A stretch of DNA of 35,061 nucleotides. It comes from Gammaproteobacteria bacterium RIFCSPHIGHO2_12_FULL_37_34. Its GTDB lineage: Bacteria; Pseudomonadota; Gammaproteobacteria; DSM-16500. The stretch lies in NCBI GenBank assembly GCA_001801495.1, contig MGXW01000057.1, forward strand, positions 1 through 35,061, given 5' to 3'. Every line of letters starts with the position of its first letter. The stretch's first letter is position 1. Shown here piece after piece: positions 7,007 through 14,417 of this stretch. The notes under the pieces were generated by a model. The model searched no databases. It worked only from the letters and a program-made list of their open reading frames with translations, and had not been told where the DNA came from. Both the position numbers and the translations under genes were made by a program.

Positions 7007-9559
7007 ATGTCTTCAACAATCAATATACTAAAACACACACCGATGATGCAGCAATATTTGCGCATCAAAGCGGACTACCCGCACATGTTGCTTTTTTATC
7101 GCATGGGGGATTTCTACGAACTTTTTTATGATGATGCACAACATGCCGCCCGACTTTTAAGTATTACTTTAACTGCGCGAGGGCACTCTGCTGGCCAACC
7201 AATTCCGATGGCAGGTGTGCCTTTTCATTCTGCAGAATCGTATATTGCCAAACTTATTAAACAAGGACATTCTGTTGCAATTTGTGAACAAATTGGTGAT
7301 CCCAAAGAAAGTATAGGGCCTGTTGAACGTCAAGTTGTGCGTATTTTAACGCCTGGTACAGTGAGTGATGCGGCGTTTTTAGAAGATAATCAAGATAATG
7401 TATTATTAGCGTTGTATGTTCAACATCATCGTTATGGTTTAGCCAGTTTGGATATCAGTTGCGGTCGTTTTCATTTACAAGAAATAGAAGGAGATGAGGC
7501 GCTACAGGGTGAGCTTGCACGTCTGCAACCAGCAGAATTATTGATTTCTGAAGATTGGAATCATGCTATTTTAAATGAAGCATTGCATATCACTCGGCGT
7601 GCGCCTTGGGAATTTGATTATGAAACTGCTGTACGTTTGTTAACAGAACAAATGCAGACGCACGATCTAAGCGGTTTTGGTTGTCAAGAGTTATCTGTTG
7701 CTTTATGCGCAGCAGGCTGTTTATTGCAATATGTCAAAGCAACATCGCGCGCTACACTACCACATATTCATGCCATTTATGTTGAGCAACGTTCAGAGAG
7801 TGTTATTCTAGATGCTATATCACGCCGTAATTTAGAATTAGTTAACAATTTGACTGGTGGCGATGAACATACTTTAGTAGCTGTGTTGGATGAGACTCGC
7901 ACATCCATGGGTAGTCGGCTATTAAAACGTTGGTTGAATCGTCCTTTGCGTGATCAAGCTATCTTGTCAGAGCGTCAAGCAAGTGTTCAGCAATTGTTGG
8001 TTCATCATACGTATGCCGCTTTACAAAAAATTTTAAAAGATATAGCAGATATCGAACGTATTTTAACACGCATTGCTCTTAAAACCGCGCGCCCGCGTGA
8101 TTTGCTAGCATTGCGATCATCATTAATATTGTTACCGTTGTTGCAACAACCATTAATAGAATGTATGGTACCGCGATTACAACAATTAAAAAATTTATTT
8201 CATGGCTATCCCTATGTATTTGATTTGCTATCACGAGCCATTATTGAAAATCCACCATTGACTATTCGTGATGGTGGTGTAATTGCTCGTGGCTATGATG
8301 CAGAACTCGATGCATTACTTGCCAGGAGTGAACATGCAGGTGATTATTTACTTGAATTAGAAGAGCGTGAAAAAAAACGCACCGGATGTTTAACATTAAA
8401 AGTGGGTTACAATCGTGTACATGGTTATTATATAGAGATGAGTCGGTTGCAAGCAAGCCGTGCTCCTGCCGATTATATTCGTCGGCAAACGTTAAAAAAT
8501 GCTGAACGATTTATTACACCTGAATTAAAAACATTTGAAGATCAAGCATTAAGTGCACGCGATCGCGCATTAGCGCGCGAAAAAATGTTATATGAAGAAT
8601 TACTTGATCAGTTACTTCCGATGGTATCTGCTTTGCAAGCATGTGCGCATGCTATTGCCGAATTAGATGTGTTAGTTAATTTTGCTGAGCGTGCAGAGAC
8701 TTTACGTTGGTGTTGTCCCAAGCTTACAGCAGAATCTGGTATCCACATTATAGGCGGCAGACATCCTGTTATTGAATCTATTTCTACAGTGGTATTCGTG
8801 CCGAATGATATAGAATTTCATGCTGAGCAACGCATGTTTATGATTACTGGCCCCAATATGGGGGGTAAATCAACGTATATGCGGCAGGCGGCACTCATTG
8901 TTATATTGGCTTATATCGGCAGCTTTGTGCCGGCGACATCAGCTGTTATTGGACCAATCGATCGTATTTTTACGCGTATTGGTGCAGCCGATGATTTAAC
9001 CGGTGGACGTTCAACGTTTATGGTGGAGATGACTGAAACTGCGCATATCTTACATCATGCTACTTCGCATAGTTTAGTATTGATGGATGAAATCGGGCGT
9101 GGTACGAGTACCTTTGATGGGTTATCGCTTGCATGGGCGTGCGCGCGCTATCTTGCAAAACAGGTGCAAGCGCATACTTTATTCGCGACGCATTATTTTG
9201 AGTTAACCGCTTTATCTGATGAAGTAAAAACTGTTAAAAATGTGCATTTAGATGCAACCGAACAAGATGAAAAAATTATTTTTTTACATACTGTTTTACC
9301 TGGGCCTGCTAATCGAAGCTATGGTATTCAAGTGGCGCAACTTGCTGGCGTCCCGCGCATGGTGATTACAGAAGCCAAGCAAAAATTACGTGAACTAGAA
9401 CGGCAAACCACTTCTATTTCTTCTACAAACCAAGTTGATTTGCTTTCAGTGGTTCATGAACCTCATCCTGTTATTTCTCAATTACGAGCTATTCATTTAG
9501 ACGAACTCACTTCTAAACAAGCATTAGATTGGTTATATCAATTAAAAGAAATGGTGTAG
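7007..9559 (+). CDS. mutS: DNA mismatch repair protein MutS
   Basis: Recognises base mismatches and small loops and, with MutL, starts repair. It is 850 residues (E. coli 853). The mismatch-probing motif GDFYELF contains Phe36 and Glu38. A connector, lever and clamp region follows. The C-terminal ABC-type ATPase carries Walker A GPNMGGKST (about residues 615-623), the segment DDLTGGRSTFMVEM, Walker B LVLMDEIGRGTSTFDG and the His switch ATHYFEL. A short helix-turn-helix-like C-terminus ends LDWLYQLKEM. The ATG has no strong ribosome site and is divergent from pncC across 24 bp. It converges on gltA with a 26-bp gap and no obvious terminator. Confidence 0.98.
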   Translation: MSSTINILKHTPMMQQYLRIKADYPHMLLFYRMGDFYELFYDDAQHAARLLSITLTARGHSAGQPIPMAGVPFHSAESYIAKLIKQGHSVAICEQIGDPKESIGPVERQVVRILTPGTVSDAAFLEDNQDNVLLALYVQHHRYGLASLDISCGRFHLQEIEGDEALQGELARLQPAELLISEDWNHAILNEALHITRRAPWEFDYETAVRLLTEQMQTHDLSGFGCQELSVALCAAGCLLQYVKATSRATLPHIHAIYVEQRSESVILDAISRRNLELVNNLTGGDEHTLVAVLDETRTSMGSRLLKRWLNRPLRDQAILSERQASVQQLLVHHTYAALQKILKDIADIERILTRIALKTARPRDLLALRSSLILLPLLQQPLIECMVPRLQQLKNLFHGYPYVFDLLSRAIIENPPLTIRDGGVIARGYDAELDALLARSEHAGDYLLELEEREKKRTGCLTLKVGYNRVHGYYIEMSRLQASRAPADYIRRQTLKNAERFITPELKTFEDQALSARDRALAREKMLYEELLDQLLPMVSALQACAHAIAELDVLVNFAERAETLRWCCPKLTAESGIHIIGGRHPVIESISTVVFVPNDIEFHAEQRMFMITGPNMGGKSTYMRQAALIVILAYIGSFVPATSAVIGPIDRIFTRIGAADDLTGGRSTFMVEMTETAHILHHATSHSLVLMDEIGRGTSTFDGLSLAWACARYLAKQVQAHTLFATHYFELTALSDEVKTVKNVHLDATEQDEKIIFLHTVLPGPANRSYGIQVAQLAGVPRMVITEAKQKLRELERQTTSISSTNQVDLLSVVHEPHPVISQLRAIHLDELTSKQALDWLYQLKEMV

Positions 9560-9585
9560 GCTCGACTTTGACCATACCAAACAAC

Positions 9586-10875
9586 TTAATCATTTCTTTT
9601 CTGAATATCTTTATAATCTCGTTCTTTATAGCCTGTATAAAGTTGTCGCGGGCGACCTAAGCGATAAGGATTGCTAATCATTTCATTCCATTGCGCAACC
9701 CAACCAACGGTTCGTGCTAATGCAAAAATCACGGTAAACATATTGGTTGGAATACCAATGGCGCTTAACGTAATACCAGAGTAGAAATCAACATTTGGAT
9801 ACAATTTTTTCTCAATGAAGTAATCATCTTGCAAAGCAATTCGTTCTAATTCCATAGCCAACTTAAAAATAGGAGCATCATGCAAACCAATGGCATCCAA
9901 TACTTCATGGCAAGTTTCGCGCATCACTTTAGCGCGAGGATCGTAGTTTTTATAGACACGATGTCCAAAGCCCATTAAACGGAATGTATCATTTGGATCT
10001 TTAGCACGAGCAATATATTTATTGATATGCTTAATATCACCAATTTCTTGTAACATATTAAGCACGGCTTCATTAGCACCACCGTGAGCGGGACCCCATA
10101 GTGCACCGATACCAGCTGAGATACATGCAAATGGATTCGCGCCTGTTGAACCTGCTAACCGCACAGTAGAAGTTGATGCATTTTGCTCATGATCTGCGTG
10201 TAAAATAAAAATTCTATCGATCGCGCGCACTAATACAGGATTTATTGCAAATTTTTCGCAAGGGGTGGCATACATCATATGCAGAAAATTGTCAGCATAA
10301 GAGAGATGGTTTTGTGGTGGCATAAAGGGTTGGCCAATTGAATATTTGTAACACATGGCTGCAATAGTTGGCATTTTACCAATTAAACGTAATGCAGAAA
10401 TGGCACGATGTTCTGGGTTATTAATGTCTAAGGTATCATGATAAAAAGCAGATAATGCGCCAACCACCCCCACCATAATAGCCATTGGGTGCGCATCTCG
10501 TCGAAATCCATTATAAAAGTTGCTGATTTGTTCATGTACCATCGTATGATGAGCAATCTCTTTGCAAAAATCTTGGTATTGTTTTGGGGTGGGTAGCTCA
10601 CCATTCAAAAGCAGATAACAGACTTCAAGAAAATTTGATTGGCTAGCAAGTTGTTCAATAGGATACCCACGGTAGAGTAAAACGCCTTTATCACCATCAA
10701 TGAAGGTAATTTTAGATTCGCAAGCAGCGGTAGAATTAAATCCTAAATCGTAGGTAAAATAACCGCTTTTGAAGAGGGAATTAATGTCAATCACCCCAGG
10801 TCCTAGGCTGCCCGAGAGAATATCTAATTCTAACGTTTTATCGTCTATCGTTAATCTTGCTTTTTTGATTACCAT
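9586..10875 (-). CDS. gltA: Citrate synthase
   Basis: Condenses acetyl-CoA with oxaloacetate, the entry step of the TCA cycle. The start chosen is ATG at 10875 (MVIKKARLTIDDKTLELD), with AGAGG about 8 bases upstream, giving 429 residues (E. coli 427); 15 upstream in-frame codons are rejected. The N-terminal beta domain is typical of hexameric NADH-sensitive type II enzymes. Catalytic motifs are ILHADHEQNASTSTVRLAGS, GPAHGGANEAVL and GFGHRVYKNYDPRAKVM. It is transcribed away from sdhC, an arrangement shared with many gammaproteobacteria. Its upstream region is interrupted by a 152-bp palindromic element whose near copy of the target duplication begins 22 bp before the ATG. Confidence 0.97.
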   Translation of the reverse strand: MVIKKARLTIDDKTLELDILSGSLGPGVIDINSLFKSGYFTYDLGFNSTAACESKITFIDGDKGVLLYRGYPIEQLASQSNFLEVCYLLLNGELPTPKQYQDFCKEIAHHTMVHEQISNFYNGFRRDAHPMAIMVGVVGALSAFYHDTLDINNPEHRAISALRLIGKMPTIAAMCYKYSIGQPFMPPQNHLSYADNFLHMMYATPCEKFAINPVLVRAIDRIFILHADHEQNASTSTVRLAGSTGANPFACISAGIGALWGPAHGGANEAVLNMLQEIGDIKHINKYIARAKDPNDTFRLMGFGHRVYKNYDPRAKVMRETCHEVLDAIGLHDAPIFKLAMELERIALQDDYFIEKKLYPNVDFYSGITLSAIGIPTNMFTVIFALARTVGWVAQWNEMISNPYRLGRPRQLYTGYKERDYKDIQKRND

Positions 10876-10896
10876 GAAAATACCTCTTTGTTCATC

Positions 10897-11066
10897 ACAG
10901 AATACCTCTGTACACGACAAAAATTTTGGCCGTTCGCCCTGAGGAGCGCGAAGCGCATCTCGAAGGGCATTTTATGGTCTTTGTGGTTCGAGACGCCCAC
11001 TTCGTGGGCTCCTCACCACGAACGGTTTGCATATAAAATTTTTTGTCGTGTACAGAGACAGAATAC
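10897..11066. mobile_element. Palindromic non-autonomous element, copy 1, with 9-bp target duplication
   Basis: The 152-bp element (10906-11057) has terminal inverted repeats of 22-23 bp beginning CTCTGTACACGACAAAA at both ends, differing only by one A in an A-run. It is flanked by identical 9-bp direct repeats ACAGAATAC (10897-10905 and 11058-11066), the mark of a transposition event. The interior is also self-complementary (for example CCGTTCG at 10930-10936 with CGAACGG at 11019-11025). It encodes nothing. A related copy lies at 27853-28005. Nine-base duplications are known for the IS1 family and IS10/IS50, but no family can be assigned from these ends. Confidence 0.88.
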
Positions 11067-11088
11067 GCTTAACTATTTGATTTATCAA
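11060..11088 (-). promoter_or_regulatory. Predicted gltA promoter, cut off from its leader by the element
   Basis: On the minus strand TTGATA (11088-11083), a 17-bp spacer and TATTCT (11065-11060) form a plausible sigma-70 promoter pointing at gltA. The -10 hexamer lies inside the 9-bp target duplication, so the start point (about 11053) falls inside the inserted element. The hexamers are seen directly; the activity is inferred. Confidence 0.5.
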
Positions 11089-11104
11089 AGTCTCACGATA
11101 TAAT
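11077..11104 (+). promoter_or_regulatory. Predicted sdhC operon promoter
   Basis: TTGATT (11077-11082), a 16-bp spacer and a consensus TATAAT (11099-11104) lie 31 bp before the sdhC start, just outside the palindromic element. It overlaps the spacer of the predicted divergent gltA promoter, so the two may be co-regulated or compete. Confidence 0.6.
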
Positions 11105-11107
11105 CAA

Positions 11108-11128
11108 CTATCCTATATAAGAGGATAG
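11108..11128 (+). promoter_or_regulatory. Small hairpin over the sdhC ribosome site
   Basis: CTATCC (11108-11113) pairs with GGATAG (11123-11128) around a 9-base loop. The 3' arm and loop edge contain the AGAGGAT Shine-Dalgarno of sdhC (GTG start at 11135). Folding would hide part of the ribosome site; whether it does so in the cell is unknown. Confidence 0.3.
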
Positions 11129-11134
11129 AGTAAC

Positions 11135-11506
11135 GTGCATAACACAAGACCCAAAAATTTAAATCTCTTTACTATTCATTTCCCTATTCCCGCTATTGTT
11201 TCTATTTTACATCGTCTATCAGGAATCGTGTTGTTTTTTCTTATCCCTTTTGTTTTGTGGGGATTCGCGCTTTCTTTGACTGATGATGGGTTTGATATGT
11301 TGCAAGGCTTTAGTAGCCTTTTTTATATTAAATTAATTATTTGGATAGTATTTATTCCTGTTTGTTACCACTTGGTTGCTGGTATTCGCCATTTGTTAAT
11401 GGATATCCACATAGGAACCTCTTTGGCTATGGGGAGGCAGCTTGCTATCTGGACATTTATCGTCTCCATTTTTCTTCTTTTCTTGATAGGTATTTGGTTA
11501 TGGTGA
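11135..11506 (+). CDS. sdhC: Succinate dehydrogenase cytochrome b556 subunit
   Basis: Membrane anchor of complex II; together with SdhD it binds haem b and ubiquinone. The protein is 123 residues with a GTG start, preceded by AGAGGAT. The family signature near the N-terminus (IPAIVSILHRLSGIVLF) contains the Ser/Arg of the quinone site. Three hydrophobic helices follow, and the second/third region has YHLVAGIRHLLMDIH with the haem-ligand His. It is the first gene of the sdhCDAB-sucABCD run, and its end overlaps sdhD by 7 bp. Confidence 0.95.
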   Translation: MHNTRPKNLNLFTIHFPIPAIVSILHRLSGIVLFFLIPFVLWGFALSLTDDGFDMLQGFSSLFYIKLIIWIVFIPVCYHLVAGIRHLLMDIHIGTSLAMGRQLAIWTFIVSIFLLFLIGIWLW

Positions 11507-11847
11507 AATCTGTATTAGGCGAGCATCATCAAGGGTTACGTGAGTGGGTGATTCAGCGCGTTTCAGCTATTTTAATAGCGATTTATATTATTGCGATGAT
11601 GTTTTATTTTGTAATGAAACCTAATTTGTCTTACGCAGAGTGGCATTATTTATTTTCTCGTGATTGGATGAAAATAGCCACTTTATTATTTATTGCGAGC
11701 TTATTGTTTCATGCTTGGGTAGGGATGTGGACTATTTTTACTGATTATGTCAAACCATATGTGATTCGTTGTTTATTAAATTTATTTGTTTTTTTAATGT
11801 TAGTCACGTGCTTTCTCTGGGGCATGTTGATTTTATGGAGTGTTTAA
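11500..11847 (+). CDS. sdhD: Succinate dehydrogenase membrane anchor subunit
   Basis: Second membrane anchor of complex II. The start chosen is ATG at 11500 (MVKSVLGEHHQGLREWVIQR), giving 115 residues, the usual size; the frame is open further upstream but there overlaps sdhC. Three transmembrane helices are visible (ISAILIAIYIIAMMFYFV-like, IATLLFIASLLFHAWVGMW, and LLNLFVFLMLVTCFLWGML). The haem-ligand His is in LLFHAWVGMWTIFTDYVKP, where the Asp-Tyr of the quinone site is also found. Overlap with sdhC implies translational coupling; sdhA starts 3 bp after its stop. Confidence 0.93.
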   Translation: MVKSVLGEHHQGLREWVIQRVSAILIAIYIIAMMFYFVMKPNLSYAEWHYLFSRDWMKIATLLFIASLLFHAWVGMWTIFTDYVKPYVIRCLLNLFVFLMLVTCFLWGMLILWSV

Positions 11848-11850
11848 TGC

Positions 11851-13614
11851 ATGAAAGTAGCCACACACTTATTTGACGCAGTAATTGTTGGGGGAGGAGG
11901 GGCTGGTTTACGTGCTGCTATAGAATTATCTCAGGTAGGGCTTCATGTTGCTATTATTTCAAAAGTATTTCCAACACGATCTCATACAGTATCTGCTCAA
12001 GGAGGCATTAATGCTGCTTTAGGGAATGCGGAGCCGGATGATTGGCGTTGGCACATGTTTGATACGGTAGTAGGCTCTGATTTCTTGGGCGACCAAGATG
12101 CTATTGAATATATGTGTAAGAATGCTCCTCAATCTATTTATGAATTAGAACATATGGGATTACCTTTTTCTCGTATTGAAAACGGTAAAATCTATCAACG
12201 AGCATTTGGTGGAGCGACACGTGAATATGGAAAAGAGCAGGCTCATCGTACTTGTTGCGCGGCTGATCGAACGGGGCATGCCATGTTACATACGCTTTAT
12301 CAAAAAAATCTCCAAGCGAAAGCACAGTTTTTTAACGAATGGTTTGCTATTGATTTAGTAAAAAACCAAACAGGCGTAGCAGGGGCAACAGCCATTTGTA
12401 TCGAAACGGGCGAGGTAGTTTTTATTCATGCTAAAGCAACTATTTTAGCAACAGGGGGTGCTGGGCGTATTTATCAATCTACTACGAATGCCCACATCAA
12501 CACAGGGGATGGAATGGGCATGGCGCTACGAGCTGGTTATCCACTGCAAGACATGGAGTTTTGGCAATTTCATCCCACTGGTATTTATGGTTCAGGTTCA
12601 TTGATTAGTGAAAGTGTACGAGGTGAAGGCGGCTATCTTATTAATAAAAATGGGGAGCGTTACATGGAGCGCTATGCTCCTCATCTTAAAGATCTTTCTT
12701 GCCGTGATATTGTGTCGCGTTGTTCAGCTATTGAAATTCGCGAAGGGCGTGGCTGTGGCCCGATGGGCGATTATGTTCTATTAAAAGCCGACCATTTAGG
12801 CGAAGAATTAATTAAGACACGTTTACCAGGCATACGTGAATTAGCGATTACATTCGCTGGAACCGATCCTGTCAAGGAACCTATTCCTGTTGTGCCTACC
12901 TGCCATTATATGATGGGCGGTATTCCAACGAATTATCATGCGCAAGCTATTACTAAAAATGTGAAGGGAGAAGATCAAATCATACAAGGATTATATGCAG
13001 CGGGTGAATGTGCTTGTGTATCGGTGCATGGCGCTAATCGTTTGGGTGCCAATTCGTTGCTTGATCTCGTGGTGTTTGGACGGGCGGCTGGTAAACATGT
13101 TAAACAGTCTATCGAACAAGGATTAACTTGGAGTGAACCACATTCTGCAGACATTGAACAAGCTTTATCACGCTTATATCGTTGGAATGGTAATGAGAAG
13201 GGTGAGCGCGTAGATGAGATCCGTTGCGCATTGCAGAAAATTATGCAAGATGATTTTGGTGTGTTTCGTACAGAAGAGCATATGAAAACAGGGTTTGTTA
13301 AATTAGAAGAATTGAGAGATCGATTAAATTATGCTGCTATCCAAGATAAAAGCGACTGTTTTAATACTGCACGTATTGAAGCGTTGGAGCTCGATAATTT
13401 AATGGCGATTGCTCTTGCTACGGCACATTGCGCCAACATGCGCGAAGAAAGTCGTGGTGCTCATGCGCGTTACGATTATCCCAAACGCGATGATAAAAAT
13501 TGGTTGAAGCATTCTTTGTATTTTGAAGATGGTAAAATAGTATTTCGCTCCATCAATATGAAACCACAAGAAAGTGAACCAATTACTTTACGAGCAAGAG
13601 AAGATGTACATTAG
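11851..13614 (+). CDS. sdhA: Succinate dehydrogenase flavoprotein subunit
   Basis: Oxidises succinate to fumarate using covalently bound FAD. It is 587 residues (E. coli 588). The dinucleotide-binding motif AVIVGGGGAGLRAA is at the N-terminus. TRSHTVSAQGGINAALGN carries the His that binds FAD. The substrate region HPTGIYGSGSLISESVRGEGG and the capping-domain Arg region are present, and CACVSVHGANRLGANSLLDLVVFGRAAG closes the FAD domain. The C-terminal helical domain includes RGAHARYDYPKRDD. No key residues appear missing. It is part of the sdhCDAB operon. Confidence 0.98.
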   Translation: MKVATHLFDAVIVGGGGAGLRAAIELSQVGLHVAIISKVFPTRSHTVSAQGGINAALGNAEPDDWRWHMFDTVVGSDFLGDQDAIEYMCKNAPQSIYELEHMGLPFSRIENGKIYQRAFGGATREYGKEQAHRTCCAADRTGHAMLHTLYQKNLQAKAQFFNEWFAIDLVKNQTGVAGATAICIETGEVVFIHAKATILATGGAGRIYQSTTNAHINTGDGMGMALRAGYPLQDMEFWQFHPTGIYGSGSLISESVRGEGGYLINKNGERYMERYAPHLKDLSCRDIVSRCSAIEIREGRGCGPMGDYVLLKADHLGEELIKTRLPGIRELAITFAGTDPVKEPIPVVPTCHYMMGGIPTNYHAQAITKNVKGEDQIIQGLYAAGECACVSVHGANRLGANSLLDLVVFGRAAGKHVKQSIEQGLTWSEPHSADIEQALSRLYRWNGNEKGERVDEIRCALQKIMQDDFGVFRTEEHMKTGFVKLEELRDRLNYAAIQDKSDCFNTARIEALELDNLMAIALATAHCANMREESRGAHARYDYPKRDDKNWLKHSLYFEDGKIVFRSINMKPQESEPITLRAREDVH

Positions 13615-13650
13615 ATCCATCCAATAAAATTGTTATGAGGAATTTTACAA

Positions 13651-14352
13651 ATGCGTTTTTCCATCTATCGATACAACCCTGAAAAAGATAAGAGCCCATA
13701 TATGCAAACATTTGACATTGATGTTAAAGAACATCAATGCGTCATGGTGTTAGATGCCTTGTTAACAATTAAAAATAAATTTGATGAAAGCTTAAGCTTA
13801 CGACGTTCTTGTCGGGAAGGGGTGTGTGGATCAGACGGTATGAATATTAATGGTAAAAATCGATTGGCTTGTACGGCGCATTTATCTTCTTTAAAAGAAC
13901 CAGTTGTCATTAGACCATTGCCAGGCTTACCAGTTGTTCGTGATTTGGTGGTTGATATGAGTCAGTTTTATCAACAATATGAAAAAGCCAAACCATATTT
14001 ACAAAATCATGATCCTAAGCCTGCCACCGAACGCCTACAATCACCAGAAGATCGTAAAAAATTAGATGGTTTATATGAATGTATTTTATGCGCATGTTGC
14101 AGCACATCCTGTCCTTCTTATTGGTGGAATCCAGATAAATACATGGGGCCAGCAGCTTTATTACAAGCCTATCGCTTTATTGTAGATAGCCGTGATACAG
14201 CTACAGAAGAACGTTTAGCAGATCTTACGGATCCTTATAGTCTTTATCGTTGTCGTGGTATTATGAACTGTGTTGATGTGTGCCCAAAAGACTTAAATCC
14301 ATTAGAAGCCATTAACAGTATGAAAGACATGATTCTAAAAGAATCAGTTTAA
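13651..14352 (+). CDS. sdhB: Succinate dehydrogenase iron-sulfur subunit
   Basis: Carries electrons from SdhA to the quinone site. It is 233 residues with three cluster motifs: the [2Fe-2S] site SCREGVCGSDGMNINGKNRLAC (shown here as the C-x4-C-x2-C-x11-C pattern), the [4Fe-4S] site CILCACCSTSCP and the [3Fe-4S] site CRGIMNCVDVCPKDLNP. The Trp residues in the SYWWNP loop form part of the quinone pocket. Ribosome site AGGA, about 9 bases before ATG. It follows sdhA by 36 bp and precedes sucA by 65 bp. Confidence 0.98.
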   Translation: MRFSIYRYNPEKDKSPYMQTFDIDVKEHQCVMVLDALLTIKNKFDESLSLRRSCREGVCGSDGMNINGKNRLACTAHLSSLKEPVVIRPLPGLPVVRDLVVDMSQFYQQYEKAKPYLQNHDPKPATERLQSPEDRKKLDGLYECILCACCSTSCPSYWWNPDKYMGPAALLQAYRFIVDSRDTATEERLADLTDPYSLYRCRGIMNCVDVCPKDLNPLEAINSMKDMILKESV

Positions 14353-14376
14353 TTTATCTCTTTAAGCTATTATAAT
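14348..14376 (+). promoter_or_regulatory. Possible internal promoter before sucA
   Basis: The 65-bp gap between sdhB and sucA is very AT-rich and contains a perfect TATAAT (14371-14376). The best -35 at 17 bp (TTTAAT, 14348-14353) is poor. It could give extra sucABCD transcription apart from sdh, but support is limited to the -10 sequence. Confidence 0.3.
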
Positions 14377-14417
14377 AATAAGACTTTTTTTATTTATCAG
14401 AAAAGAGTAATCGTTGA

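Noticed and set aside
10876..10920. Longer gltA start
   Set aside because: The extra residues are encoded by the leader and the inserted element; the ATG at 10875 has a good ribosome site and the normal N-terminus.
10906..11057. Transcription terminator or coding region in the gltA-sdhC gap
   Set aside because: The flanking 9-bp duplications and matching ends shared with another locus show a mobile element; the 71-codon frame through it is not protein-like.
11341..11499. Longer sdhD start within sdhC
   Set aside because: The extension would be a shifted frame of sdhC; the ATG at 11500 gives a standard-size SdhD.
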